This document shows positions 48,247 through 60,089 of a stretch of 64,000 bases of DNA, piece after piece. The position numbers were made by a program, and so were the translations under genes. This DNA comes from Rhizoclosmatium globosum (lineage: Eukaryota; Chytridiomycota; Chytridiomycetes; Chytridiales; Chytriomycetaceae). The notes under the pieces were generated by a model. The model was not told where the DNA came from and ran no database searches. It saw only the letters and a program-made list of their open reading frames with translations. Position 1 is the stretch's first letter, and the number at the start of each line of letters is the position of its first letter. The DNA lies in contig MCGO01000006.1 in the NCBI GenBank assembly GCA_002104985.1, positions 310,001-374,000 of the forward strand, written 5' to 3'.

Positions 48247-48618
48247 TTTAGTCTGAGAAAGAAGGCAGGTTAGATCAAGTTTCAAAGGCAGAGAAAGGGG
48301 AGGAGGGAGAAGGGAAGTGGTCTCAGTGATTGTTCACCAATTTTAAAAATCACTGTGGATCATTTGTCTCTATCTACTTTTGTTTGTTGTTATAATCTTT
48401 GACCGATGCTTGCTGCTTTTGTGTACGGATGGTGGTTTGGGGGACATGAACTCACGTTTTGGTTGATGAAAAAAGGCAAAAAGAGGAAGGTTCTTGAACA
48501 AAACAAACGCGAAAAAGACCCGACCTTCCAAACCAAGTTGCTCTTGTTGGAGAGGCCGTCACTAACTGTAAGACATATGTCACTAATAGTTCTCTAAATA
48601 AACCTTTATACAAAAACT
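48247..48618. other. Upstream region of eEF1B-beta
   Basis: About 370 bases that hold the eEF1B promoter, probably a leader intron, and the 3' end of the MPV17-like gene. A CT-poor purine-rich run (GGCAGAGAAAGGGGAGGAGG) lies near 48281-48310. A small open frame on the + strand (48406-48597) has no recognised domain. Confidence 0.4.
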
Positions 48619-49410
48619 TTATTGGACGGGAAGAACGGGTTTCGCGTGGTAATGACTTCCTTCGTGCTTCATGTAAGATAAAAAGGCTATGGAATTGGTC
48701 AGATCGTGATGTAAAGAATTCAAGCAAAAAGCTACAAACCATTCCATCCAATATTGAAAGCATTGACGAACTGAGGCTGGAAATGAACAGGAACAAATCG
48801 AAAATTGATGAACTGAATGGGTGTCCAAATCAAAATGTCGGTTACGTATGTAGGCCAGAAGTCAGCTTTCAAATGGGCGACAGCTTCTGGGAATGGAGTT
48901 CCAGACATGGTATGTGTCGACAAGAAGAACATGGAGAGATATGGAGGTTCAAATACAAAGTTGTCGGCCGCGACTATTCACATCCGATCGGTAGTCTGTC
49001 AGAATACAGCGAGAAAGGTTTCAATCAAGGAACCAACCTTTGGCAATCGCAACATTCCAAACCATTTGAGTTTTACTAATACCAAGAACATCTTTGCCAC
49101 TTCGTTTGAATGCCCGGACGAGTAATGGTTCTACAACCTTGTCAAGTGTTTTGTACCAAAACGTGTACAAAGGGCCAGCCACAAAGAACCCATAACTACT
49201 CATGATCATAACTCTCTTCCAATCAATCGATGAGTCATGCTTCTCGTGTGGGGCGACAGTAGCAGCATGGATCCGTTCGTGCCGTTTTGTAATGGATTGA
49301 CTGAGGATGTCACCAGCCGACCAAAGTAGTCCGGCAACAAGACATTGCGATCCAAGCGGATTCTTCTTTACAAAGTTGGTATATCCAGCAAATGCTCTAG
49401 CGAATGACAT
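48619..49410 (-). CDS. SYM1: MPV17/SYM1/PMP22-family membrane protein
   Basis: Members sit in the inner mitochondrial or peroxisomal membrane and affect solute passage. The start MSFARAFAGYTNFVKKNPLG at 49410 is followed by VAGLLWSAGDILSQSI, then WKRVMIMSSYGFFVAGPLYT with FWYKTLDKVV. After an intron comes the conserved VAADNFVFEPPYLSMFFLST, then FWPTYVTDILIWTPIQFINF with RFVPVHFQP, which is the family signature. A last exon adds AFLSYMKHEGSHYHAKPVLP. Four membrane segments. Sym1 is the yeast member; the exact organelle cannot be decided here. Confidence 0.88.
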
Positions 49411-49619
49411 TGTACTTTTTTGTTATTTTCCAAAAATACCCAAACAGACGTGGGTTGGAATCACAACGCAACAACAATCCAATAAGAAACAGGCTCTCCT
49501 GTATCATTACCATCTTCGCCAATGGTTGTATACCGTACCAAGAGAGGGAACTGGGAAAATCGTGTCAATATTGTTTACAAATCGCAACTGCCAACAACAG
49601 ACCTGCAAAACATCGCGCT

Positions 49620-51122
49620 TCATTCGATTAACCTGCAGGACACTGGTATAATCGCCCAATTATGACTCTTCTTTACAACGCCAGCTTCTAATTCGTGCTT
49701 GCTCTTGTCTTCCTCAAACTCATTCACTTCATCGTGAGCCTTCAATGTGAATGTAGGAGCCAATACAGTGATGGAATATCCAAGGGAGTATTCTTCGTCG
49801 TTTTTGATTTGTGGCGCAATCATCACTCTCAGAGCCGTAGACTGCGGATTGGTGACGCGTAAATTTAGCGTGACATTTGTTCCTGGCTGTAATGGGAGCG
49901 ATGGAAGTGGGTGAGCAATCGTCACTCTTGGTATATAATCTCTGCGAAAGAGAAAAGGTCAGAGAGTAAGTTCGTGCGGAGAGGGTGAGAAATTGAAATT
50001 GAAACTCACATGGCAGGAAGCTGGATTGTGAATTTGGAGGATTGAGCTTTCTGTTCTGGTTTGACCAACACATGATCGCAGTCTTTACAGCGCTTTGCGC
50101 GTTTTGTACGAAGTAGGATTCGCTGTGGGCGAACAGCACTGGGTTTTTGTTAAGCAAGAGGCAAAAACTACAATGATCACACGTACCTCACAATTCTTGG
50201 TTGATCTTCGACTTGATTTAAGCGTTGGTTCAAAGTGGTAGCTGCAAGGAATACATGAGAACTGAACCTATAGCATTTAGCTTCAAAGCTCACTTTCTTC
50301 AATCTTCAGTTTACGCATCCTTTCCACTTCTTGATCATCATCAGCCTGATTTCCTTTGAACTTTGCTTCATACTTTGTATCGACGTCAGCTTCTGTGGGC
50401 AGGCTTCCTTTTCCTAACGAGTTCAATGAGGCAAGCGCTGGAATATTGGCAAGCAATGACGGTGGTAATGATATGGACGAAGACCGAAACAAGTCCGCCA
50501 TAGATGCGCCAGCTGGGGCAGCTGAAGCGCGAGACTTTTTGTCAAAGAAGGATTTGAGGTTGGCAAACTCTTGCACGTCCTGCGATCTTCATCCGCCTTT
50601 TGCATTTGCACTTTCCCGTGGCAGTTAGTATGAGTATATTATTGTGATGGATTGAGCAAGACATACTAGCAGGCCCGTTGGTCTGTCGAACTTGATTCCG
50701 ACCTCGACAGATTCCCAGCGACACACGCCGCACGCCAAGTAGTGCACTGCGCCACCATCGAGCGCCGACACGACCGTCAACGTGTTCAAACAAGTTGGGC
50801 ATTCGAAGCAGTTTCTTGCGCAGCGATTGCGCTCGGCCTTGACCGACGCCGACGGCATTTCAAACAGACAATTGGCGCAGAAGAACGACGCGAACTCGGC
50901 CGTGGTGCAGCGCCCGCATTTGATCGCCGCCTTGCACGTCGTCGAAGTGCAGAACAACAACGACGGAAGCGGGAACAGCGGCCCGGATGATTCGTTGCAT
51001 TCGTTGAATTCGGGGCCTGAACAGTGGCACTTGAGCAAGCAAGTGTGTTTAGATGCCGTGCTGACCCTGGGCGACAGTTAAGTTACCTGGTAAACAACAG
51101 ATCCACTCGAAAGTGGAAGCAT
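49620..51122 (-). CDS. Dynactin subunit 4 (p62)
   Basis: p62 sits at the pointed end of dynactin, the dynein cofactor. The N-terminal zinc-binding part is rich in Cys pairs: LLKCHCSGPEFNE, IKCGRCTTAEFASFFCANCL, FEMPSASVKAERNRCARNCF, ECPTCLNTLTVVSAL and YLACGVCRWESVEVG. The middle has QEFANLKSFFDKKSRASAAP. Then comes a second zinc site (RCKDCDHVLVKPEQKAQSSK) and the beta-rich end IPRVTIAHPLPSLPLQPGTN. About five exons. The start is unsure: ATG at 51122 (MLPLSSGSVVYQ) is in frame but a TAA lies 13 codons on, and the clear homology begins near 51060. The gap to MMM1 is about 24 bases if that ATG is right. Confidence 0.82.
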
Positions 51123-51146
51123 TTCTTTTCAATTCCAACAAACAAA

Positions 51147-52225
51147 ATGACAGTCTCATCAGACTCAGCCTTTCCTCCGCTGATTCAGACTCTCGATGCC
51201 GCTGTGAACCAATTCATTAAGGTTCGTGTGAGATCCCTTAGAACACCACCAACCTCAATCCAACTTACTCTTCTCCAGGGCTTCATCTTTGGTCAACTCA
51301 TTCTCTGCATCCTCATCTTCTTTCTCGTAAAAGTCTTTCTGCTGAGAAACAGCGACGAAACAAAGGCCGAACTTCGAAAGGCTGCTGCATCCAGATGGCG
51401 CCCAAAGAAGCTACAGTCTGCTCCAATGCGTCAACACGCATTCGAATCTCACGTCCTGTCAAAACAAACTATTCTGTAAATTCGCATCCACCGGAAACCT
51501 GTGATTGGATCAATGTGTTGTTAGCTCAAATCATTGCTCGATACAGATCCGATCCTTCAATCTCTAGTAATATTGTAAAGTGGTTGGATGAGAAGATGAA
51601 TGGAGGACCGAATGGATCTCAGCGACCTGGTTTCTTGGTATGGCTTCAATTCGTGCAATTGTTCCCTTCTGACACCCATCGATGATTGTAGGGTCACGTC
51701 AACATCACCGACTTTTCACTCGGGGAAGAGTATCCTAATTTTAAAAGTGCACGAATGCAATACGCGGAACATTCGTCGAATTTGAGGGCGGAAATTGGAT
51801 TCGAGTTCAATGATCAAATCACAATCGGGATTGACACACAAGTCGTCATCAACTGGCCAAAGCCGGCTATAGCATCTCTTCCAGTCTCTCTTGCACTCTC
51901 GGTTGTAAAATTCGGCGGAACTGTTGCCGTTGAATTTGTCACACATCCTGATTCCTCAGAAACATTCCTTGCGATTTCAATCTTGGAAGACTATGATTTA
52001 GAATTTGAAGTACGCTCTCTGCTCGGCCATCGAACAAAAGTGAAAGACTTGCCAAAGCTTACATCACTGATAACTTCTCAACTTCGAGCAGTCTTTGTCG
52101 ACGCCATAGTGTGGCCTTCATTCAAGAAAATACACATCCCTGTTTCATTTGGGACAAGCGAAATGAATAACAAAAATGAAGACGTAATCACGGCAGAGGA
52201 AGCTGTTGGAGGAAGTGCAAAGTAA
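51147..52225 (+). CDS. MMM1: Maintenance of mitochondrial morphology protein 1 (ERMES)
   Basis: Mmm1 is the ER-anchored subunit of the ERMES tether and moves phospholipid to mitochondria. The first exon (to about 51221) gives a short luminal part. Exon 2 has the membrane anchor GFIFGQLILCILIFFLVKVF. The SMP domain starts ETCDWINVLLAQIIARYRSD and contains VNITDFSLGEEYPNFKSARM, FNDQITIGIDTQVVINWPKP, LPVSLALSVVKFGGTVAVEF and IVWPSFKKIHIPV. A short acidic tail ends the protein. One base is missing in CCC at 51401-51403 (WRPKEATV). The order membrane anchor then SMP separates Mmm1 from Mdm12 and Mdm34. Confidence 0.9.
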
Positions 52226-52283
52226 AAGTATAACATATCTATTTTAAAAGATGAATGGACAATTAAACACATAGTCGGACCGA

Positions 52284-54005
52284 TTATTTTCTGTATCCAT
52301 AAACTGACTGTACACGGTTCTTTGCAGATCGTGCCGTCAAGGACACAGAGTGCAACGGGAAAGCACCCGATTCATCCGAGGCAAGGTTCTTACCATGACC
52401 CCAACCATCACCAAACGTCTCTTCCACAAACACAACATCTCCAATCTCAAGCGCAAGCTCGTCAGAAGCAGTAGGTACAAACCTCTTGACAACCTTCACC
52501 TTCTTCCCATCCAATTTCTCTTCACTATCGATTCTTGGTTTACGCGAAGGAACAGGGGCGGCCACAACAACAGGAGGCTGGACAGCAATCACCGGTGTCG
52601 TTGGCGCTTTACCAGCCGTTGCCGGTTTCGCAGCCGTCGCCTCCACTTTACCGCCAGCGGCACAAACGTGGGTCTTGGATTCCGAAACCGTCATTTTCTC
52701 TTCACAAAACTTGCACCGGACTTTCGCCTCCTTCGCCTTTGCCGCGTCAGGGCTGCTTGCAAGCGGGGAAACTTTCGGTGCCTGCACTGGTGGTTGTTCC
52801 CGGTCTTTTCTGGGCGGCGCTCTTGGATTGTCGGGTTGTCTGGAGTTGTCTGAAGAATTGTTGGTATACACGCTGTAAATGTCTCGTCTTGTGGCGAGAG
52901 TTGGGACGACTTCTGCATTGTGAGGGCCAGCTTGGTATTTTCGGGTTCCAGTTCCGCTCGGCGTTGTGGGTTGTCCTCGACTCAAAGATCCTGCTGCATT
53001 GCTCGCGCCTCTTGGCGGTCTCTCTCTTTCGTTACTGATTGGGGTGACGTCTCTACCCGATCTATCGTTGCTAGAAATTGATCTTTCTTCGAGAACGTAT
53101 CGCCGTGGCGCAGTATCGATTTCCTCTTGATCAAAGCGATCTTCTCTGTAATTTCTGTAGTCTTCTTCATCGTCGTCATATTTTCTAGATTCCGAATTGC
53201 GAGCAGTAAGAGGGGCGAAAATCGAAGCAACCAACTGTGAAAATTGATTAGCGAAGATATATCCTACGAATAACGAAACATACCAAGAGAATAATGTGAA
53301 ATCCATAAATGATTGGCTCCAAAGTCAAGACAATCGGTTGGGCGATGGAAGAAGAAGCGGTCGCAGTTGTGATGGTAGCAGATGTTGACGCAGTGATGTT
53401 TCTGCTGGTTACCGTGGAAAGGTGAGTTCCATTCACAGTGCGATTAAACGACGCTGTTGGAAGCGCAGAAGCAGAGAATGTCGTGACTGTGGTTTCATCA
53501 TCTCTTCTGCCCCGTTTCTGACCACCAACAGGCACTGCATTCGGATCGACCACAGTGGCTGTAGCTGATGGAATGGCCGTCAGAGTAGTGTTTGTGCCCG
53601 AAGTGGAGTTGGCGGTCGCAGTCAAAGTAAACGTTGGTTTGGCTGAAGTAACAGTAGCCGTAACGACTGAAGTTGTCGTTGTAGTGGTAGTTCGGTAATA
53701 GTTGATAGCATCGTTCCCCATGAATCCAGTGTTCTGTGATAGCCCATCAATAGTCGCAGCATTCAGCAACAGCAGCATCTGAAGCAAACAGAATGCAATC
53801 CAAAGAACGGATACTCCAGAGTACTTTTGGGAAAACATGTGAGCAAATGGTCAAATTGGTTTGTTGAGACACATACCGTATACAACAACAGCTTGTTCTT
53901 CCACCACAGACCCACGCCGCCAAGTCCCGCCGTTATAAGGAAGAAGATAACATTCAAAACGGCTGCACTCATGGCTTGCTCGTAGAACTGAATCGCAATG
54001 AGCAT
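52284..54005 (-). CDS. Four-helix membrane protein with mucin-like loop and C-terminal SH3 domain (Sho1-like layout)
   Basis: Order of parts: helix 1 (LNVIFFLITAGLGGVGLWW), helix 2 (VSVLWIAFCLLQMLLLLNAA), then about 120 residues very rich in Thr/Ser/Ala/Val (TTTTTTTSVVTATVTSAKPT) with N-glycosylation sites, helix 3 (IVLTLEPIIYGFHIILLVCF), helix 4 (FTLFSWYVSLFVGYIFANQF), and a long cytosolic tail. The tail is charged and Pro-rich (PRAPPRKDREQPPVQAPK), has a CxxC...HxC piece (RCKFCEEKMTVSESKTHVCA), and ends in an SH3 domain: VVKRFVPTASDELALEIGDV, then GDGWGHGKNLASDESGAFPL. Four helices plus C-terminal SH3 is the yeast Sho1 plan, but Sho1 has only short loops. Function as osmosensor is inference. 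The start at 54005 is the first ATG of the open frame. Stop 52284-52286. Confidence 0.75.
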
Positions 54006-54308
54006 GATAGCGGTGATCTTAGCATGCCCCTATTAGCAATCATTCACCCCGCCTGAAGTCCCGCTTACCCCACTAAGACTCAGCAGCACTGTCATGATGG
54101 TTCGAGAGTGCTTCTGTAGCCCATTTGATGTCGTTGAGCGCTCCTGAGGGGCTCGGCCCTCCTTCCTCAACATCAGTTAGGCAACAATTTTTCCGAAGCC
54201 TCCTCCCTTGACTAAATAAATCTATGAAGTTTTATTTAAAATAAGAACATAGGAGTAATGATGCGCCTAGGGAAGAAAGAAAGGGGAACAAGGTGAAGGA
54301 AAACAGAT
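54006..54308. other. Spacer between SH3 membrane protein and aquaporin array
   Basis: About 300 bases without a gene. It should hold the promoter of the SH3 protein gene and the 3' end of aquaporin 1. Confidence 0.4.
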
Positions 54309-55397
54309 TTAATGATCAGCGTCTTGACCGGGATTCAAAGTGTGGTACTCAGCAAACTTGTAGAATCTGTACAATGCGCCTGAGAGAGAAGCTCCGAGGA
54401 GTGGGGCAACCCAGAACAACCAATGGTCATTCCAAATACCGGAAGCAATAGACGCACCGAACGAACGGGCAGGGTTAATAGAAGTGTTCGTGTATGGAAT
54501 CGCGAGAAGGTGCGCAATGAAAACTGGTTGAATGTTAAAGTGTGTCAAATCATCAACAAAGATATACCGTATGTTCCAATCACCATTGGTGCATAGAAGG
54601 TGATCTTGCTCTTCTCTACAGCGAGGAAAAGAACAATAAGAACTAATCCGGCAGTCAAGATCAATTCAAGGAAGAAGGCTTGGGCAACTGAAGTTCCTGC
54701 AAAGATTTGGTTCGCGCCTTTGAAATCTCCTGGGAATACGACTGAAACAATTCCACAAGCAATCGAAGCTCCAGCCATTTGAGCAATCGTGTAAGCAGCG
54801 AGAGTAATAGGGTCCCTTCGTGATTCATATTCAAAACCAATTGGGAGAAACACTCAACAACTCACATTACGCCAGCAACAAAGAGCCCAAAGTTCACAGC
54901 TGGGTTCAAAGCACCTCCAGAAATACGATAGGAAAAGAAAATAGCAGCAGAGAGACCAACTGTTTACAGATAGCTCTTGCTATCAGACATCCAATTTACA
55001 CAAAACGCCACTCTCACTTACAACCGAAGCACATGGCAATCTCAATGAATGCAAGAGTAGGATTAACACTCAATTCATTCGCATTGGTTTTCAAGGCAGA
55101 CTGGACTCCTCCAAGTGATAGAAAGATAAAGATGAACATCCCTAACATAACATTCAAAACGGTTAGTTATGATTGGCACCTCCATAAGAAACAAGTTACC
55201 AAGCATTTCGGTAATGCATTTGATTAGGAGCTGTGTTACTTTTCTGCTCTCAAGCAAACCAGAAATGATATTGGTCGGGGTTTACGATCCAAAGTCTCAA
55301 CGGCAGACACCTTCTGAACCTCAATACCAACGGCTTGAGTGGAGTAAGACACGCTTGTTTCACCAACAGTCTCTTTCGAAACGAGGAAGTCGCTCAT
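54309..55397 (-). CDS. Aquaporin 1 of array
   Basis: Water-channel type MIP protein. Five exons at the positions shared by the whole array. The core has [40 protein letters not shown] (first NPA), [40 protein letters not shown], and [20 protein letters not shown] (second NPA with Arg), then [20 protein letters not shown]. Ser after NPAR, FW in HWLFW and the His in IAHLL are the signs of orthodox water channels rather than aquaglyceroporins. It has a longer N-terminus than its neighbours (about 65 residues before the core, starting [20 protein letters not shown]). One base is missing in GGGG at 55277-55280. Stop at 54309-54311. It is the most divergent of the HWLFW group. Confidence 0.87.
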
Positions 55398-55513
55398 GAG
55401 TTGGTCAATTTGTGAACAGATTTGTTCAAACTCATCATTGCATATGGATCTACTATAAACTTTATTTGTCACACATCTAAACTCAAATGTATCTGGAGAA
55501 GAAGGTTTCATGT

Positions 55514-56509
55514 TTACGCCTTAGAGTCGTCAATTGGGGAGTGGTCGGCATCCTGACCTGGGTTCAAAGTCTCGTACTCAACAAACTTGTAAGCTCTGTA
55601 GATAAGACCAGAAACGGCACCTCCGGCAAGAGGAGCAACCCAGAAGAGCCAGTGGTCGTTCCAGATACCAGAAACAATAGACGCTCCAATGGAACGAGCT
55701 GGGTTAATCGAGGTGTTGGTGTATGGAATCGCAAGCAAGTGAGCAACGAAAACTGTGCAAGAATTGATGTTAGCATAATCAGGAAATATGCTGACGTGGG
55801 GGAGGTACATTAATGCACGTACCATAGATTCCAATCATCATTGGTGCCCAGAAAGCAACCTTGCTCTTCTCAACCGCCAAGAACAAGACAGTCAAGACGA
55901 GTCCAGCAGTCAAGATCAATTCAAGGAAGAAAGCTTGAGCAGTAGTAGTTGGGGCAAAGACTTGGTTGGCACCCTTGAAATCGCCAGGGAAGATGGCAGC
56001 GACGGCTCCACAAGCGGCAGTGGCACCAGCGGACTGCGCGATAGTGTAAGCAATGAGAGTGAGTGGGTCCCTTATAATTTCGATATCACATCAGCCAAGA
56101 GTTACAGCGCCGAATCTTTATACTCACATAACTCCAGCAACAAAGAGACCAAAGTTAACAGCTGGGTTAAGAGCACCTCCAGAGATACGGTAGGAGAAGA
56201 AGATGGCAGCAGCAAGACCAACTGATCACAAAATTAGGGACATCTGAACACACAAGATCTGGATTCGAAGACACTCACATCCAAAGCACATTGAGATCTC
56301 AATGTATGCAAGAGTTGGGTTGAGGGCACGGGCAGCGGAATCGTTGGTCTTCAAGGCGGACTGGACTCCACCCAATGACAAGAAGATGAAGATGAACATT
56401 CCTGGATCACAGTTAGCAAGAGTCACTGCCATCATAATTGGCACTTACCGAGGAACTCGGTGGCCGACTGGAGGGCCAACTTGGTGAACTTGCTGTGCTC
56501 TTTAGCCAT
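55514..56509 (-). CDS. Aquaporin 2 of array
   Basis: Intact aquaporin with five exons. The start [20 protein letters not shown] at 56509 is followed by [118 protein letters not shown], and [20 protein letters not shown]. The end is [17 protein letters not shown]. Selectivity residues suggest water. A block of some 50 bases around 55885 is nearly identical to that of aquaporin 5 at 59456, which points to recent duplication or gene conversion. It begins 117 bases upstream of the aquaporin 1 start. Confidence 0.93.
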
Positions 56510-56672
56510 GGTTGTGATGGAAGCAGGATTTCGTGTCCAATTTGTGGATGTGTGCTAAAATGGATCTCTCCCTCAACGCAGACACATTCTAAATCTTTCG
56601 ATGAGATACGTATTTATTCGTTGTGGTTTTATGAGATTCGGCTAATAAGTAGCATAGAAAGATAACAAGAAA

Positions 56673-57772
56673 TTACTCATCCTTTTTGAAGAACATTCTC
56701 AAGAACTTGGACTTTTCCAACTTCTGTTCCAAGATTTCCTCAAAGTTTTCAGACACGGATCCATCAGAATCTTGTCCGGGATTCAAAGTGTGATAGTCAA
56801 TGACCTTGTAGAATCTGTACAGACCTCCTGCAATGGCAGCACCTGTGAATGGAGCGAACCAGAACAGTGTAAAATGATGATCCCAAATTCCAGTTACGAC
56901 AGCGGCACCAACAGTTCTGGCTGGGTTGAGCGAGGTGTTGGTGTAGGGAATCGCAAGCAGATGGGCAGTAAAAACTAGAATATTTAAGTTATCAGTATCA
57001 ATACATTATGAATTTAGAGAAAATACCATAGATTCCAATCATCATTGGGGCCCAGAACGTGATCTTGCTCTTCTCGACAGCAAGGAATAGAACAAGCAAC
57101 ACAAGGCCCATAGTCAAAACAGTTTCGATAATAAAACCTTGAACAAAGGTAGTATTGTCCAAAAGCTGGTTGGCACCCTTAAAGTCACCAGGGAATGCAA
57201 CGGCGACAAGCACACATGCCAAAATACTTCCGATAACTTGAGCTACAGTGTAGGCAGTGAAAACAAAAACGTCACTATTTGGAAAAGCTGAGTTTGGTTC
57301 AAGGGGAGGCGGGAAGACGGAGACACTCACGTCACTCCTGCAACAAGAAGCCCGAAGCTCACTGCTGGATTCAAGGCTCCACCAGAGATTCGAAACGTAA
57401 AGAAGATGGCTGCGGCAAGACCACCTGATCGCAATGTTAAAACACGGAGGAATCGAATCGAAACGAAAGCTCACATCCAAAGGTCAACGCAATCTCGATG
57501 AATGCCACAGAAGGGTTAGTTTCCAAAGCAGAAGCATTTGTCTTAAGCGCAGATTGAACACCGCCAAAGGCGATAAAGAGGAACAAGAAGGTTCCTTGAT
57601 GAATGTGGTGATCAGCCTCGCAATAGCAAGCTTGGGTATACTCACCAAGAAACTCCGTAAACGACTGGATCGCAAGCTTGGTGGCAAATCCCCAATTCTT
57701 CACGACGAATTTCACTGCAGCGGTGGTCTGCTGAGCGATGGCGATGTCGTCTTCAACGCTGTTGTGTGTCAT
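56673..57772 (-). CDS. Aquaporin 3 of array (long-tailed subtype)
   Basis: Aquaporin of a second subtype together with aquaporin 4. It starts MTHNSVEDDIAIAQQTTAAV at 57772 and has about 45 residues before the core. The core has [40 protein letters not shown] (first NPA), [60 protein letters not shown] (second NPA) and [20 protein letters not shown]. Thr follows NPAR here and FTLFW replaces HWLFW. The C-terminus is extended and charged (NFEEILEQKLEKSKFLRMFF). Five exons, same splice points. An in-frame extension upstream to 57892 lacks an ATG, so I use 57772. Confidence 0.9.
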
Positions 57773-57931
57773 AGAAAGTTTTTGTATTTGAACATCGTAA
57801 GGGTGCAAACCTGTTGGCAATACAAAGCAAGTGATTTGGGGAGTCCGCAAGTCCACAGATCCTTCGTATTTATTAATTTCATAAGAGGTCAATCACTTTT
57901 CTTCAGTTGATTTGTCCGAACTGGACATTGT

Positions 57932-58969
57932 TCATTCCTCCTTCACTTTTGCATCCTCCTCAACAACAACAGTTTGCTGAATGGAAATATTCTCCACTAC
58001 GTTAACATTAGAACCGTCGGCATCCTGTCCAGGATTTAAAGTCTCGTAGTCAACGGCCTTGTAGAATCTGTAGAGTCCACCTGCAATGGCAGCACCAGTA
58101 AACGGAGCAAACCAGAAGAGCGTAAAATGATAGTCCCATGCGCCAGAAACAACAGCAGCACCGACAGTTCTCGCCGGGTTGATTGAAGTGTTGGTGTAAG
58201 GAATCGAGATCAAATGAGCAACGAACACTAGTCAAATCCTGATAAGTATCGTAACAAAAACGAACATGAAAATAAACTCACCATAGATGCCAATCATCAA
58301 CGGAGCCAAAAATGTTACCTTGCTCTTCTCAACCGCCAAGAATAACACAGTCAAGACCAAACCAGCAGTCAAAACGGACTCGATAATGTACCCTTGAACA
58401 TACGTTGTCTCGTTCAAAAGTTGATTGGCGCCTTTAAAGTTTCCAGGGAAAGCAATGTCCACAAGGGTGCAAGCAGCAACGGCCCCAGAGACTTGAGCGA
58501 TCGTGTACGCAGTCAAAGTAAAAATATCCCTGTATTTGTCAAAACATAAGCACAATGTCCAGCAATTGAGCTGTCGCATATGGGAGCTTACATAACCCCC
58601 GCAACAAACAACCCAAAGTTAACAGCAGGATTCAAAGCACCACCAGAAATACGATAGGAAAAGAAGATGGCAGCAGCAAGACCAACTATCGATCACCGCA
58701 CATAAGTTTGGAACCGTTGAGAAGGATTGAACTCACATCCAAAGCAAAGCGAGATCTCAACGAACGCCAGAGTTGGGCTCGCTGTCATAACTTTTGCACT
58801 TGTAGATTGGAAGGCGGACTGGACACCGCCAAAGGCAAGGAAAAGGAAAAGGAATGTTCCTGTTTCGCTGATCAGAACAAGCTGACAGGGCATTTCAAGA
58901 CTCACCAAGAAACTCAGTAAACGATTGAATGCCGAGTTTGGCAGCATATGTGAGATGTTTGGCTGGCAT
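57932..58969 (-). CDS. Aquaporin 4 of array (long-tailed subtype)
   Basis: Sister of aquaporin 3. Start [20 protein letters not shown] at 58969, then [118 protein letters not shown] and [20 protein letters not shown]. The tail is acidic ([20 protein letters not shown]) and could be a phosphorylation or sorting region. Five exons at the shared positions. Stop 57932-57934 (TGA). Confidence 0.92.
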
Positions 58970-59096
58970 GGTACTCTGTATGAGGTGAAATGAATGCAGA
59001 TGAGGTTTTGTGAGAGTTTTTTGTTTGAGCCACACAGACACAATTGAAAAAGCTATCATGAGGTTCATTTAATATCGCTGAGCCTTGGATATAGAA

Positions 59097-60089
59097 TTAA
59101 ACTCTGGACGTATCAACGGGAGAATGGTCCGCGTCCTGACCAGGATTCAAAGTCTCATACTCCACCAACTTGTATCCTCGGTAAATACCCCCAGCAATTG
59201 CACCACCAGCGAGAGGAGCAACCCAAAATATCCAGTGATCTTTCCATATTCCAGACACAATTGAGGCCCCAATAGAGCGAGCGGGGTTAATAGACGTGTT
59301 CGTGTAAGGAATTGCCAGCAAATGGGCGATGAACACTAGTATGACAACATAAATACCAATCAGAAATAATGATGTAATTGAGGAATTTACCGTAGATTCC
59401 GATCATCATTGGAGCCCAAAACGCAACCTTGCTCTTCTCAACTGCCAAGAACAAGACAGTCAAGACGAGTCCAGCAGTCAAGATCAATTCAAGGAAGAAA
59501 GCTTGAGTAATGGAAGTGCCAGCAAAGACTTGATTGGCGCCTTTAAAGTCTCCCGGAAACACAACCGACACAACTCCACAGGCTGCAGTGGCGCCGATCA
59601 TTTGGGAGATCGTGTACGCAATCAGCGTCAATGGGTCCCTTATTTTTGCGGTTCAATATAAGGGGAAGGTTTGGGATTCAAGGATCTTTCCGGCTTACAT
59701 GACTCCAGCCACAAAGAGCCCAAAGTTGACGGCGGGATTCAAAGCGCCTCCTGAAATGCGGTATGAGAAGAAGATGGCAGCAGCCAGACCGACTGTAGTT
59801 TTGTGAAAAGTCAGGACCCAATTTAACCCACGCAAAGCAATTCAAGAGCTCACATCCGAAACACATTGAAATTTCAATGAACGCGAGAGTTGGATTGACT
59901 GCTAAATCTGCAGCGTTCGTCTTTAAAGCGGATTGAACTCCCCCAAGGGCGAGGAAGATGAAGATAAACATCCCTAACTCATATCTGATGAGCGACACCG
60001 TCAAGGATGATTGAGTGACATACCGAGGAACTCAGTTGCGGATTGGAGAACAGCTTTACAAACTTGTTGTGTTCCTTCTTGGCAACCAT
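59097..60089 (-). CDS. Aquaporin 5 of array
   Basis: Start [12 protein letters not shown] at 60089. The first exon needs one A restored in the run at 60055-60057 to read LQSATEFLG like aquaporin 2. The core has [117 protein letters not shown] and [20 protein letters not shown]. The end is [17 protein letters not shown]. Water-type selectivity residues. Closest to aquaporin 2. Confidence 0.92.

Noticed and set aside
55398..55511. Longer start of aquaporin 1 at 55511
   Set aside because: The ATG at 55511 lies directly against the stop of aquaporin 2; the ATG at 55397 leaves room for a promoter. The longer form cannot be excluded.
57773..57892. N-terminal extension of aquaporin 3
   Set aside because: The frame stays open but has no ATG; the first ATG at 57772 gives a normal start.
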